Source: CAVYGN01 sp964413265
Lineage (GTDB): Bacteria; Spirochaetota; Brevinematia; Brevinematales; JAOACQ01
Assembly: GCA_964413265.1 (NCBI GenBank)
Contig: CAYPRX010000119.1
Span: 17,515-81,514, forward strand
DNA length: 64,000 nucleotides
Reading direction: 5' to 3'
Part shown: positions 1-7,469 of the stretch, piece by piece
Layout of the letters: every line of letters starts with the position of its first letter
How positions within the stretch are numbered: position 1 is the stretch's first letter
Notes under the pieces: model-generated
What the model was told of the DNA's origin: nothing
What the model saw: the letters and a program-made list of their open reading frames with translations, nothing else
The model's database searches: none
Translations under genes and position numbers: made by a program

Positions 1-1
1 C

Positions 2-937
2 GCAAGAGATTTCATGATGGTTCTTCTCTGCCAGATGGGAATTGCAATCGCCCAGCCCCTGGTCATTAATGCTGTAACAAAAATTTCCTCGAGGTGGTTT
101 CCAATTGATGAAAGAGCCACAGCGGGTGGTCTCTCATGGCTGGGGGCTTATGCTGGAATTATTATCGGGCTGACCTTAACGCCTTTTCTGGCAAAGAGTA
201 ATGGGATTGAAGGAATGCTTAACTACTATGGGGGTGCATCGGCAGCTATTGCCCTGTTATTTATATTGACTGCAAGGGAAAATCCCCCGACTTTGCAGAA
301 CCCTGTCGAACAGGAGGTAAGGACTTTAGTCTTTGACGGTTTGAGAAGGCTTGTGGTAAAAAAGGATTTCCTATTCCTTATGCTGATATTTTTTATCGGT
401 CTGGGTATTTTTAATGCCCTGGCGACATGGCTTGAGGAGATCGTTAAACCCAGGGGTTTTACTTCTGAACAGGCTGGGATAATGGGAGGTCTGATGGTAT
501 TAAGTGGAATATTGGGTTCAGCAGTCGTTCCGATGCTATCGGACAAACTCAGGAACCGTTCTCGATTTATCCTGGTGGCGGTAGCGGGCTCTATCCCAGG
601 GCTCCTGGGAATAGCTTTTTCTTCTAACTATATTATTGTGCTTTTATCATCAGCAATTTTAGGTTTTTTCCTTCTCAGTACCGCGCCTGTCGGATTTCAA
701 TATGGTGCTGAAATAGCATATCCTTCTCCTGAAGGGACATCCACGGGGGTTCTAATGATGATGGGTCAGATTTCCGGGATCGCCTTCATTTTCGGAATGG
801 ACCTCTTAAAGTCGCCTAAAACCGGAGCTATGACATTTCCGATGATATTAATGATCATTTTAATGATGATCTGTATTCTGTTATCTTTTTTCCTAAAGGA
901 ATCCAAACTTATTCAGAAGGAAGAAGGTGAACACTAG
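2..937 (+). CDS. MFS transporter, 5' end outside window
   Basis: The reading frame is open to the left edge, so the gene is truncated; the first visible Met at position 14 is probably internal. The visible part has about nine hydrophobic helices and a central basic loop, the size expected for the last three quarters of a 12-helix major facilitator. The segment with SSRWFPIDERATA resembles the loop after helix 4 in the FLVCR/DIRC2-like branch of the superfamily, whose members move small molecules such as haem or choline; the substrate here cannot be read. The stop is 21 nt before the polyprenyl synthase start, so it is probably the first visible gene of the quinone operon that follows. Confidence 0.8.
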   Translation, partial: ARDFMMVLLCQMGIAIAQPLVINAVTKISSRWFPIDERATAGGLSWLGAYAGIIIGLTLTPFLAKSNGIEGMLNYYGGASAAIALLFILTARENPPTLQNPVEQEVRTLVFDGLRRLVVKKDFLFLMLIFFIGLGIFNALATWLEEIVKPRGFTSEQAGIMGGLMVLSGILGSAVVPMLSDKLRNRSRFILVAVAGSIPGLLGIAFSSNYIIVLLSSAILGFFLLSTAPVGFQYGAEIAYPSPEGTSTGVLMMMGQISGIAFIFGMDLLKSPKTGAMTFPMILMIILMMICILLSFFLKESKLIQKEEGEH

Positions 938-958
938 GGTCAAAGGCGGTTGAACTGT

Positions 959-1963
959 ATGGTAATTCAGGAATTTTATGAAAATTACTGGGGACGGATC
1001 GAAAGCCGTTTTATCGATATTATAAATAAAGGAAATCCTCCACCTTCAGTCATTGAAATCGTACTTTACCATTTTAAGAATCCCGGAAAACGCATGAGGT
1101 CTTTTCTATCAACAGGATTATTATTATGCTTTAATCCCAAGATCAGTGAAGGTGAACTGGATTTTGCAGCCTCAGTAGAACTCCTCCATAACGCCTCATT
1201 GATTCATGATGATCTTGAAGACCAGGATTTTTACAGACGGGGAGAATTGAATGTCTGGAAAAAATATTCCCCTGTACAGGCAATTAACATAGGAGACCTG
1301 ATTTTTATAAAGTCGATCGAGATTCTCCTTGCTTCTGAGATCTCAGAGAATATTAAACTGCAATTGATCAGGAGAACTATGTTAGCGATAAATGAACTCA
1401 TTCTTGGGCAGATGCTTGAAATATCATTCCGGGACACAATGAATATGACATGGAATGATTGGGAAAATATAGCTGCTCAAAAAACCGGTGCATTGTTCCG
1501 ATTAATTTTTGAGGGTGTATTTTTAATTTCGGGTATTGATATACAGACTTGCGGGGATGAATTGAAAGGCATAGGCAGAGTAATGGGAATTCTTTACCAA
1601 ATGAGGGATGATCTAATTGACGCAATGGGATTGAAAGAAGGAAGAAGACAGGGGAGCGATGTCCTGGAAGGTAAAATTACCTGCCTTTCTATTAAAGCAA
1701 TAGAGAAGGGAGTGGAAAAAGCTCAAATAGTCCGGGAAATGCTGTTAAACTCAGAGCAATCGGATCATGATTCCCGGATAAACAGATTAATTGAATTATA
1801 TGAAAGCCAGGGAATTTTATCCGAATTACAAAAGTTTTTTTCGGGGCTCCTTGATCAATGCCGGAGTCACCCAATAATAATAAAATTTCCTCAGATAAAG
1901 CCTGCTTACAATAATTTTTTGAATATGTTGGAGATACGGGATAAAAAAAGGGGAGAATCATGA
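959..1963 (+). CDS. Polyprenyl diphosphate synthase (trans-isoprenyl synthase family)
   Basis: 334 aa. It should extend allylic diphosphates with isopentenyl diphosphate to give the side chain of a quinone or lipid carrier. Both Asp-rich motifs are visible: DDLED at residues 84-88 (FARM) and DDLID at 217-221 (SARM), with GKRMRS near 43-48 and QKTGALF near 174-180. A TTG at 950 is in frame, but AGGCGG at 944-949 is better placed for the ATG at 959, so I start there. The stop overlaps the UbiA start by 4 nt (ATGA), implying translational coupling: the chain-maker next to the enzyme that attaches the chain. Chain length cannot be deduced. Confidence 0.93.
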   Translation: MVIQEFYENYWGRIESRFIDIINKGNPPPSVIEIVLYHFKNPGKRMRSFLSTGLLLCFNPKISEGELDFAASVELLHNASLIHDDLEDQDFYRRGELNVWKKYSPVQAINIGDLIFIKSIEILLASEISENIKLQLIRRTMLAINELILGQMLEISFRDTMNMTWNDWENIAAQKTGALFRLIFEGVFLISGIDIQTCGDELKGIGRVMGILYQMRDDLIDAMGLKEGRRQGSDVLEGKITCLSIKAIEKGVEKAQIVREMLLNSEQSDHDSRINRLIELYESQGILSELQKFFSGLLDQCRSHPIIIKFPQIKPAYNNFLNMLEIRDKKRGES

Positions 1964-2865
1964 AAATAAAAAACCTGCTTGTGGCGGCAAGGATGCCATT
2001 TGTAACTGCCAGTGTTTTTCCGGCAATATTAGCCATTGTCTGGTGCGCTTTTGTAGCCGGAAAATTTAATCCCTGGTATGCATTATTATTAGTAATTGGG
2101 GTGTTTTTAGTTCATATCATGGCAAATACTATTAACGATTATTATGATTGGAATGTTTCAGATGCATCAAATCCAAACGTCAGCCCTTTTAACGGAGGAA
2201 GCCGCAGTATAATAGGAGATCTGGTCCCCAGAAACCTGTTTTTATTGATCGCAATGGCTTGTTCTGTTATTCTCTTATGCATAGCATTGATTTTTATCTT
2301 AACAGGCAGATTTTTTGTACTTTATTTTTCTCTTGCTGGATTGCTTTTCGGATATTTTTATTCCTCTCCGCCTTTTAAAATGCATTCCCGAGGTCTGGGA
2401 GAATTATTTATTTTTCTGGCTTTTGGACCTGTTTTAAGTGCAGCCGTTTGCTATGTGATGACAGGAGTTGTCAGAAAGGAACATTTTTTAGTTGGGGTAC
2501 CTGCAGGGTTAGCTACAGCAGCTATTTTATGGATAAATCAGTTCCCTGATTATAACTCGGATAAATTTGCCGGGAAATGGAATCTAACCGTCAGACTTGG
2601 ATTAAAAGCATCTCGTTATTTTTATTTACTATTAATTATTTCAGTTTATATAGCTACTGGCCTGCTCATATGTTTTCAAATTTTCAGCATTTGGTCAGCT
2701 CTCATCATCATTTTGATTCCCGGAATAATAAAAGCCACTGGAATTCTTTTTAATAATTATAAAAATCCGAAAAAACTTCTCCCTGCACAGGGTTTTACAG
2801 TTCAATTCCAGATGCTGACAGTTTTACTTACAACGGCCGGTATAATAATCGGGCATTGGATTTGA
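1960..2865 (+). CDS. UbiA-family prenyltransferase (MenA/DmkA-like)
   Basis: 301 aa integral membrane protein with about eight or nine hydrophobic segments. It should transfer a polyprenyl chain to an aromatic acceptor, most plausibly 1,4-dihydroxy-2-naphthoate, giving demethylmenaquinone. The two Mg-diphosphate motifs are present: NDYYDWNVSD at residues 59-68 and DYNSD at 197-201. ATGA overlap with the upstream polyprenyl synthase and a 1-nt gap to the NDH-2 gene put all three in one operon. The acceptor is inferred from neighbours; UbiA relatives also act on other aromatics and on glycerol phosphates. No other menaquinone genes are in the window. Confidence 0.9.
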   Translation: MKIKNLLVAARMPFVTASVFPAILAIVWCAFVAGKFNPWYALLLVIGVFLVHIMANTINDYYDWNVSDASNPNVSPFNGGSRSIIGDLVPRNLFLLIAMACSVILLCIALIFILTGRFFVLYFSLAGLLFGYFYSSPPFKMHSRGLGELFIFLAFGPVLSAAVCYVMTGVVRKEHFLVGVPAGLATAAILWINQFPDYNSDKFAGKWNLTVRLGLKASRYFYLLLIISVYIATGLLICFQIFSIWSALIIILIPGIIKATGILFNNYKNPKKLLPAQGFTVQFQMLTVLLTTAGIIIGHWI

Positions 2866-2866
2866 T

Positions 2867-4015
2867 ATGAAGATTATTATTGTGGGTGCTGGATTTGCTG
2901 GTGTAAAATGCGCAAAAAAACTGGCCTCTTTGAAGGGACATGAAATTACAATATTCAATAAAACTGATTATACGGCTATGCTTCCTTCACTGCCTGATGT
3001 TGCCGGGGGCAGGGTTAAAGAAAAGTTCCTTAAGGAAAAAATCGTCAGGCTCTTACCTGAAAATATCAGTTTTCTAGGAGAGACAGTCACTAATGTTGAT
3101 TTAGATTCAAAAAATGTCTCTTCTGCTAAAAATATTTATCCGTATGATATATTAGTCCTTGCCAGCGGTGCTGAGGTAAATTATTACGGTTTTAATCAAA
3201 ATCTGGATAAAATATATACTCTTGAAAATGTCGAAGACGCCTTGAAAATCAACAGGGAGATCTTAAAAAGGGCAAAGAATGGCAGTCTAAAAAATGTTGT
3301 TATATCAGGTGCGGGGTTCACTGGCCTTGAGGTTGGAGCGAACATACATGAAGCATTGAAATATTATCCTAATATAGCTATCAGGTTTATAGAAAAAACA
3401 AATATGGTCTTGAGTACTCAGGAGCCTCTTTTTGCATCTTATGTAAAGAAAGAGCTGGAAAGTATGGGACTTCTATTTTATATGGAAGACTATGTTAAAT
3501 CCTTTGACGGCAATAAAGTCGTACTGGAAAGCGGAATGGAATTCGACAAGTCGGCCTTAATTTGGACAAGCGGCCTGAAGAGAGCCGTTCAAATCACCGG
3601 TAAAACAAAAGAACTGTCCAATGGCAGGCTTATTGTCAATAAGGACCTGAGAATTACGGGATACGATCATGTTTTTGCAATCGGGGATTGTTCCGCCTTT
3701 CTGGATCATGGGAATTATCTCAGAATGTCGGTAAATTATGCTCAAACAATGGGCACTATTGCCGGTGTGAATATAAAAAGACTCATCTATGATAAGCCTT
3801 TAAAAAATTACAAACCTTTTGATTTAGGATGGATTCTGCCGGTTACTTATACAAGCGTAGGTTATGTCTTTAAACTAAGAATAAAGGGAAAGATTGGCGT
3901 AATAATGCATTATATTATTATGGGTTTTAAAAATTATAATTTGACCAATTTGATTGCATATTTTGGTTATTCATTAAAATTCTTTTTTTCCCGGAAGTTT
4001 TACAGAAATAAATAA
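2867..4015 (+). CDS. Type II NADH dehydrogenase-like FAD oxidoreductase
   Basis: 382 aa. Probable non-proton-pumping NADH:quinone oxidoreductase. The FAD-binding GAGFAG is at residues 7-12, the second dinucleotide motif (SGAGFTGLEVG) lies in the middle, and FAIGDCSAF is the conserved FAD-contact segment. The last 45 residues are aromatic and basic, as expected for the amphipathic membrane anchor of NDH-2. It directly follows the prenyltransferase, so a quinone made by the operon could be its acceptor. The last 16 nt overlap the 3' end of the opposing MarR gene. A related flavoprotein disulfide reductase is less likely because no CxxxxC redox pair is seen. Confidence 0.85.
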   Translation: MKIIIVGAGFAGVKCAKKLASLKGHEITIFNKTDYTAMLPSLPDVAGGRVKEKFLKEKIVRLLPENISFLGETVTNVDLDSKNVSSAKNIYPYDILVLASGAEVNYYGFNQNLDKIYTLENVEDALKINREILKRAKNGSLKNVVISGAGFTGLEVGANIHEALKYYPNIAIRFIEKTNMVLSTQEPLFASYVKKELESMGLLFYMEDYVKSFDGNKVVLESGMEFDKSALIWTSGLKRAVQITGKTKELSNGRLIVNKDLRITGYDHVFAIGDCSAFLDHGNYLRMSVNYAQTMGTIAGVNIKRLIYDKPLKNYKPFDLGWILPVTYTSVGYVFKLRIKGKIGVIMHYIIMGFKNYNLTNLIAYFGYSLKFFFSRKFYRNK

Positions 4016-4476
4016 TCCGCAGGAATAGTAAGGATTTTGCTTTTAATTTCTTTAAGTATATTGAGTAACATGTTTATTTTATCATCCGGCAAATTTTTTA
4101 AAACACTTATGAAAATTGAATTCATCAAGCGATGTGATTCGTTATTTTGATTATATGCGCAAATACCTTTCGGCGTTAATTCTATGAATAATCTTGAACG
4201 GTTGCCAGGGTCGACAAATTTTGTTATCATTCCCTTTTTTTCTAACTTTTTGACAATTTGAGAAACTGCTCCCTTTGTTATTCCTAGTTCTTTTGCGAGA
4301 CCAATGATATAATGTTCATTTGATTCTGAAATACATGTAATCATATTGATTTCTGAATTGTATAAAAGTGAATCTGTGCCAAAATACATAGCCTTTTTGT
4401 AGATATTCTGATATTTATCAAAAATATCCATTAAAGTATTAATAATCAATTGATATTTATATTTTAAATTTTTCAT
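4000..4476 (-). CDS. MarR-family transcriptional regulator
   Basis: 158 aa, typical for the family. The winged helix-turn-helix is clear: recognition region LGITKGAVSQIVKKLEKKG around residues 64-82, wing with DPGNRSRLFIELT around 89-101. It faces the MFS/polyprenyl synthase/UbiA/NDH-2 operon and overlaps its 3' end. A perfect inverted repeat starts 3 nt upstream of the first ATG, inside the predicted promoter, so autorepression is likely. No Shine-Dalgarno precedes this ATG; the transcript may be leaderless or start at the internal Met 16. The ligand is unknown. Regulation of the opposing operon is only a guess because that operon's promoter is outside the window. Confidence 0.92.
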   Translation of the reverse strand: MKNLKYKYQLIINTLMDIFDKYQNIYKKAMYFGTDSLLYNSEINMITCISESNEHYIIGLAKELGITKGAVSQIVKKLEKKGMITKFVDPGNRSRLFIELTPKGICAYNQNNESHRLMNSIFISVLKNLPDDKINMLLNILKEIKSKILTIPADYLFL

Positions 4477-4479
4477 AAA

Positions 4480-4506
4480 AAAAGTGTATAGTAACTATAC
4501 ACTTTT
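4480..4506. promoter_or_regulatory. Perfect palindrome, probable MarR operator
   Basis: Half-sites AAAAGTGTATAGT and ACTATACACTTTT are exact reverse complements of 13 nt each around a single central A at 4493. The repeat lies immediately upstream of the marR start codon and covers the spacer and -10 of its promoter, as expected for a negatively autoregulated MarR gene. Confidence 0.8.
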
Positions 4507-4511
4507 GTCAA
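4483..4511 (-). promoter_or_regulatory. marR promoter
   Basis: Minus strand: TTGACA at 4511-4506, 17-nt spacer, TACACT at 4488-4483. TATACA at 4490-4485 with a 15-nt spacer is an alternative -10. The start site would fall within a few nucleotides of the ATG at 4476, so the message may be leaderless. Confidence 0.6.
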
Positions 4512-4561
4512 GTTATTTTTTTACATATCATGTCACGAAAATTAAAAGTTAGTCATCCCGC

Positions 4562-4590
4562 TTGACATTATATAAAAAAAAAAGTATATT
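4562..4590 (+). promoter_or_regulatory. Sigma-70 promoter of the 67-aa protein
   Basis: TTGACA at 4562-4567, 17-nt A-rich spacer, TATATT at 4585-4590, followed by AAGGAGG at 4609-4615 and an ATG at 4621. A strong promoter and ribosome site for a very small gene. Confidence 0.8.
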
Positions 4591-4620
4591 GAATGTAGAA
4601 TTCCTGAAAAGGAGGATATC

Positions 4621-4824
4621 ATGTTAATAACGCCTGTTCAACAATATAAAGAATTAACAACCGTCCAGAAACAAAGGGAAGAGATGAAAGCAATTGAAGA
4701 AAAAAAAGCAAACGAAACAGAAAGGCAGACTAAGGCAAAAAAAGAGGAAGATTTAAAATTGCCCGAACAGAAACCTACAATGCTTAAAGAAAAGACCGGC
4801 AATATGGTTGATTTTACAGCCTGA
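4621..4824 (+). CDS. Small charged hypothetical protein (67 aa)
   Basis: Not a family I recognise. The protein is dominated by Lys and Glu, with a central run (residues about 15-50) predicted to be a single charged helix or coiled coil and a short uncharged C-terminus (NMVDFTA). No signal peptide or membrane segment. The near-consensus promoter and AAGGAGG 5 nt before the ATG argue strongly that it is expressed. It converges on another tiny Lys-rich gene with 12 nt between stops. Confidence 0.75.
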   Translation: MLITPVQQYKELTTVQKQREEMKAIEEKKANETERQTKAKKEEDLKLPEQKPTMLKEKTGNMVDFTA

Positions 4825-4836
4825 TAATAACAAACA

Positions 4837-4944
4837 TTATTTATTTTTCTCGTTTTCTTTTTTCTTTTTCGCTTTTCTTTTTTCTTTTAAAGTTTTCTGG
4901 GGGGGTTTTTTAGATTCTTTTTTCCCCTTATTCTTTTCACCCAT
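4837..4944 (-). CDS. Lys-rich micro-protein (35 aa)
   Basis: ATG at 4944-4942 on the minus strand, preceded by AAAAGGAG (core AGGAG about 6 nt upstream), reading 35 codons to TAA at 4839-4837. About half the residues are Lys, with a central KTLKEKRKAKKKK stretch. Short 'TLKEKR'-type basic peptides occur in many bacteria and may bind nucleic acid, but this link is from memory and no function can be given. It lies 73 nt downstream of the folC fusion on the same strand and could be read from it. The A-rich composition alone could produce such an ORF, but the ribosome site argues for a gene. Confidence 0.6.
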   Translation of the reverse strand: MGEKNKGKKESKKPPQKTLKEKRKAKKKKENEKNK

Positions 4945-5017
4945 TAATTTCTCCTTTTAAAATATTATTTTAAAATAATGTAATACTATTTTTTAAAAAA
5001 AGCAAACGATTTCTTTT

Positions 5018-6895
5018 TTACTTTCTCATGGCGAGTATTACGCCTTCCTCTATTGATAAAAAGAGGGCCTCAAAGATATTTTCCCTTGACAGCTCCTCGT
5101 TGAAGAGCCTTATGAGCCTTGCACCTTTTTTCTCCTCTGCAAGACCGAAAAAGAAATTATCGGTGAATAAAATACCTCCTTTTATAATTCTTTTTTTCAA
5201 AAGGTCGAGATACTCACGATAATTCCTCTTTTGGGCATCAAGGATAACCAGGTCAAAAACATCTTTGCAATTCTTGAGATATTCCATTGCGTCACAATTA
5301 AAGATGGAGACAGAAGGATTGTCCCCGAAGAGCTTTTTAGCCTTATGAAACCTTTTCATATCCCTTTCAATCGTCGTTATTCTGGCGGCCGGACCAGCTC
5401 CTCTGATGATCCACAAAGTGGAATAGCCACTCCCTGTCCCGATCTCAAGGATATTGGAAGGTTTGGCTATCATTGTAATAAGATAAAGAAGTCTGGCGGA
5501 AATCGGCCTCAATACAGGGATATTCTCATTCACGGCTTCTTCATACAGCTCTTCCCATTCCGGTATATCCATGAATCCGTTTAGAAAGGATGTGTAATCA
5601 TCCCTTCCAATCAGGACTTTATCCAGCACCTTATCAATAATCTGAAAAGATCCTGTATAGACATTCAGTAATCCGTTTTCATGTGCAGCAACCGGTATGC
5701 CGCTCGAATATTCTGCACGGTCGAGAATTGATATCAAATCGAATAATGGTTTTCCGCCGCTCAACCTCGGTGATGGAAAGTCAAAAACAATGATCCTTTC
5801 GAACAAATCAGCATATTCTATAATCTTTCCGGCAATCAGCCTTATTTCCTTGTCGGATAAAATTCCTATATAAAGCCTTACTCGTTCAGGTCTGAAATAG
5901 TCCCTTATTGTCTTAAAGAGGCTTTCCAGAGAACTGTCGTTATGAGCCACGTCTATCAGATAATCTCCCCGTTTTTCCATTCTGAAAGGTATTCGAATCC
6001 TCGCCGCGCTCCTGATCCCTTCTTCCGTGAAAACTAGACCTGCAGCAGTAAGTCCAAGCAAAGAAAGCAGGAAATTTTCGATAAAAACATCCCCCTGTTC
6101 TGATATATAAACATTTTCTAAGCAGTATTCCGTATCATGAAAGTGCAGGATGAAATTGAAAATTCCTCCCCGCTGATTTCTTTCCATAATTTCATAACTT
6201 ATGTTTTCCGGGAAGTAATAGAAAGGGGAATTTTTTAAAACAACCTCTTCTTTAATTCTTTCAAGAGCCTCACCTGGCAATAATGAAGCTACTGACGGTA
6301 TCTTTTCTTTTATTATGCCAGCTTTTTCACCTGCGATCTCTTTAAGAGTGTTGCCAAGAACGGCTGTATGATCGAAGCTTATCGATGTTATTATCGAGAC
6401 TTCCGGTAAACAAAAATTTGTTGAATCAAGCCTACCTCCAAGCCCGGTTTCAAGTACTGCATAATCGCAGGTATTGCAGATAAAATATGTTATTGCCAGG
6501 AATGTCAGGATATCGAAATAAGTCGGTTTTTCAGTTTCCCCATATTTCATTATATAATCAGAGTATTTTTCAATTAGTAGAATGAATTCCCGATCGCTTA
6601 TCTCTTCACTGTTTATTTTTATCCTCTCGTTGATTTTAAGAACATGGGGGGAGGTATAAAGGCCGACTTTAATATTTCCGAGAGATTCAAGAAGAGAGCT
6701 AGCATAATGTGCAGTACTGCCCTTACCCTTCGTGCCAGCAATGTGAACTATCTTGAGGCCTTTTGTATCTATACCGGCTCCGGCCAGCATTTTTTTTACC
6801 CTATCAGGGACATACCTTCCAGGTTCATATTTCCTTGGTGTTTTTTCATGGTTTATGAAGGAATCCAGAAATTCAATGGCAGTATCCATGGTCAT
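5018..6895 (-). CDS. folC: Fusion: folylpolyglutamate synthase (FolC) + SAM O-methyltransferase
   Basis: 625 aa in one uninterrupted frame. Residues 1 to about 426 are a complete Mur-ligase-type FolC, which adds glutamate to folates: P-loop GTKGKGST (54-61), YTSPHV, ETGLGGRLDSTN, SISFDH and DVAHND, ending with the usual GSFQIIDKVL. From about 430 a second domain of roughly 195 residues matches the class I caffeoyl-CoA/catechol-type methyltransferases: LEIGTGSGYS (SAM motif I) and LVILDAQK. An upstream in-frame ATG at 6907 is less likely, because ATGGAG then serves as ribosome site for the ATG at 6895. The methyl acceptor is unknown. I recall no standard FolC with this tail. Confidence 0.9.
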   Translation of the reverse strand: MTMDTAIEFLDSFINHEKTPRKYEPGRYVPDRVKKMLAGAGIDTKGLKIVHIAGTKGKGSTAHYASSLLESLGNIKVGLYTSPHVLKINERIKINSEEISDREFILLIEKYSDYIMKYGETEKPTYFDILTFLAITYFICNTCDYAVLETGLGGRLDSTNFCLPEVSIITSISFDHTAVLGNTLKEIAGEKAGIIKEKIPSVASLLPGEALERIKEEVVLKNSPFYYFPENISYEIMERNQRGGIFNFILHFHDTEYCLENVYISEQGDVFIENFLLSLLGLTAAGLVFTEEGIRSAARIRIPFRMEKRGDYLIDVAHNDSSLESLFKTIRDYFRPERVRLYIGILSDKEIRLIAGKIIEYADLFERIIVFDFPSPRLSGGKPLFDLISILDRAEYSSGIPVAAHENGLLNVYTGSFQIIDKVLDKVLIGRDDYTSFLNGFMDIPEWEELYEEAVNENIPVLRPISARLLYLITMIAKPSNILEIGTGSGYSTLWIIRGAGPAARITTIERDMKRFHKAKKLFGDNPSVSIFNCDAMEYLKNCKDVFDLVILDAQKRNYREYLDLLKKRIIKGGILFTDNFFFGLAEEKKGARLIRLFNEELSRENIFEALFLSIEEGVILAMRK

Positions 6896-6931
6896 TTTAA
6901 TCTCCATTCATTAATTATTAATTGAATAGAT

Positions 6932-6960
6932 ATAATAAAAGGCTGTAAGGGTTTTATCAA
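6932..6960 (-). promoter_or_regulatory. Promoter of the folC fusion
   Basis: Minus strand: TTGATA at 6960-6955, 17-nt spacer, TATTAT at 6937-6932. It lies 37 nt before the chosen ATG at 6895. Confidence 0.6.
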
Positions 6961-7002
6961 ACGATAGAATCAGTAAATTTGCTTTATTTTTTATGAAAAA
7001 TA

Positions 7003-7011
7003 TGTTATACT
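7003..7011 (+). promoter_or_regulatory. Extended -10 promoter of the small lipoprotein gene
   Basis: TGTTATACT: a TG one base before TATACT (7006-7011). The -35 region 17 nt upstream is only TTTATT, so the extended -10 would carry recognition. Confidence 0.5.
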
Positions 7012-7054
7012 GCAATTGTTTTGGATCGGGTGCGGCAAGGGGGAGGAGGAAAGT

Positions 7055-7465
7055 ATGAAAAAGGCCATCTTTTTTGGCGTTTTGTTCCTGCCTATTGCTC
7101 TATTATTATACTGTAGCATCACAAACGACAGTTCTAAAATCGAGGGTAATTGGTGGCAAAATAATCTGGCAGGTCCTAATGGGACTTATTCTGCCGATTC
7201 GAAGGACAGCTCATCTAACCAGGTTTCTTATAACCCTGACAGAACTTACGTTTCAATAAATCCCTTCACTGGTGAACAGCAGACAGGAGTATGGACCTTG
7301 GATACAAAGATGCGTATAATAACTGTTTACCTGAACCCGGTTGCAGGAAGCAGCAATTCGAACAATCTGATAATTTCTAACAAATATGATATGCCGGATG
7401 GCATGACGTTAAAACTTTTCAATCCCAGTAATTTTTCCTATTTTACTTTGTTAAAACGTGACTGA
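7055..7465 (+). CDS. Hypothetical small lipoprotein (136 aa)
   Basis: I start at the ATG behind GGAGGAGG (7042-7050 region); a longer frame from 7016 puts the ribosome site inside the coding region. The N-terminus MKKAIFF followed by a hydrophobic core and ALLLYCSI looks like a type II signal with a relaxed lipobox (Tyr at -1 is unusual), so lipidation is likely but not certain. The mature part is Ser/Asn/Gly-rich with GNWW, TYVSINPFTGEQQTGVW and short beta-prone stretches, like small lipocalin-type lipoproteins. No family recognised. Its stop is 4 nt from the end of the convergent mutL. Confidence 0.75.
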   Translation: MKKAIFFGVLFLPIALLLYCSITNDSSKIEGNWWQNNLAGPNGTYSADSKDSSSNQVSYNPDRTYVSINPFTGEQQTGVWTLDTKMRIITVYLNPVAGSSNSNNLIISNKYDMPDGMTLKLFNPSNFSYFTLLKRD

Positions 7466-7469
7466 TCCC

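Noticed and set aside
226..546. Long antisense frame in the MFS gene
   Set aside because: It lies entirely in the shadow of a clear transporter gene and has no ribosome site or family match.
950..958. Upstream TTG start for the polyprenyl synthase
   Set aside because: AGGCGG is directly adjacent to it, so spacing is zero; the ATG at 959 has correct spacing.
5231..5584. Antisense frame of 117 codons inside the folC fusion
   Set aside because: The opposite strand holds two complete, well-conserved domains through this stretch.
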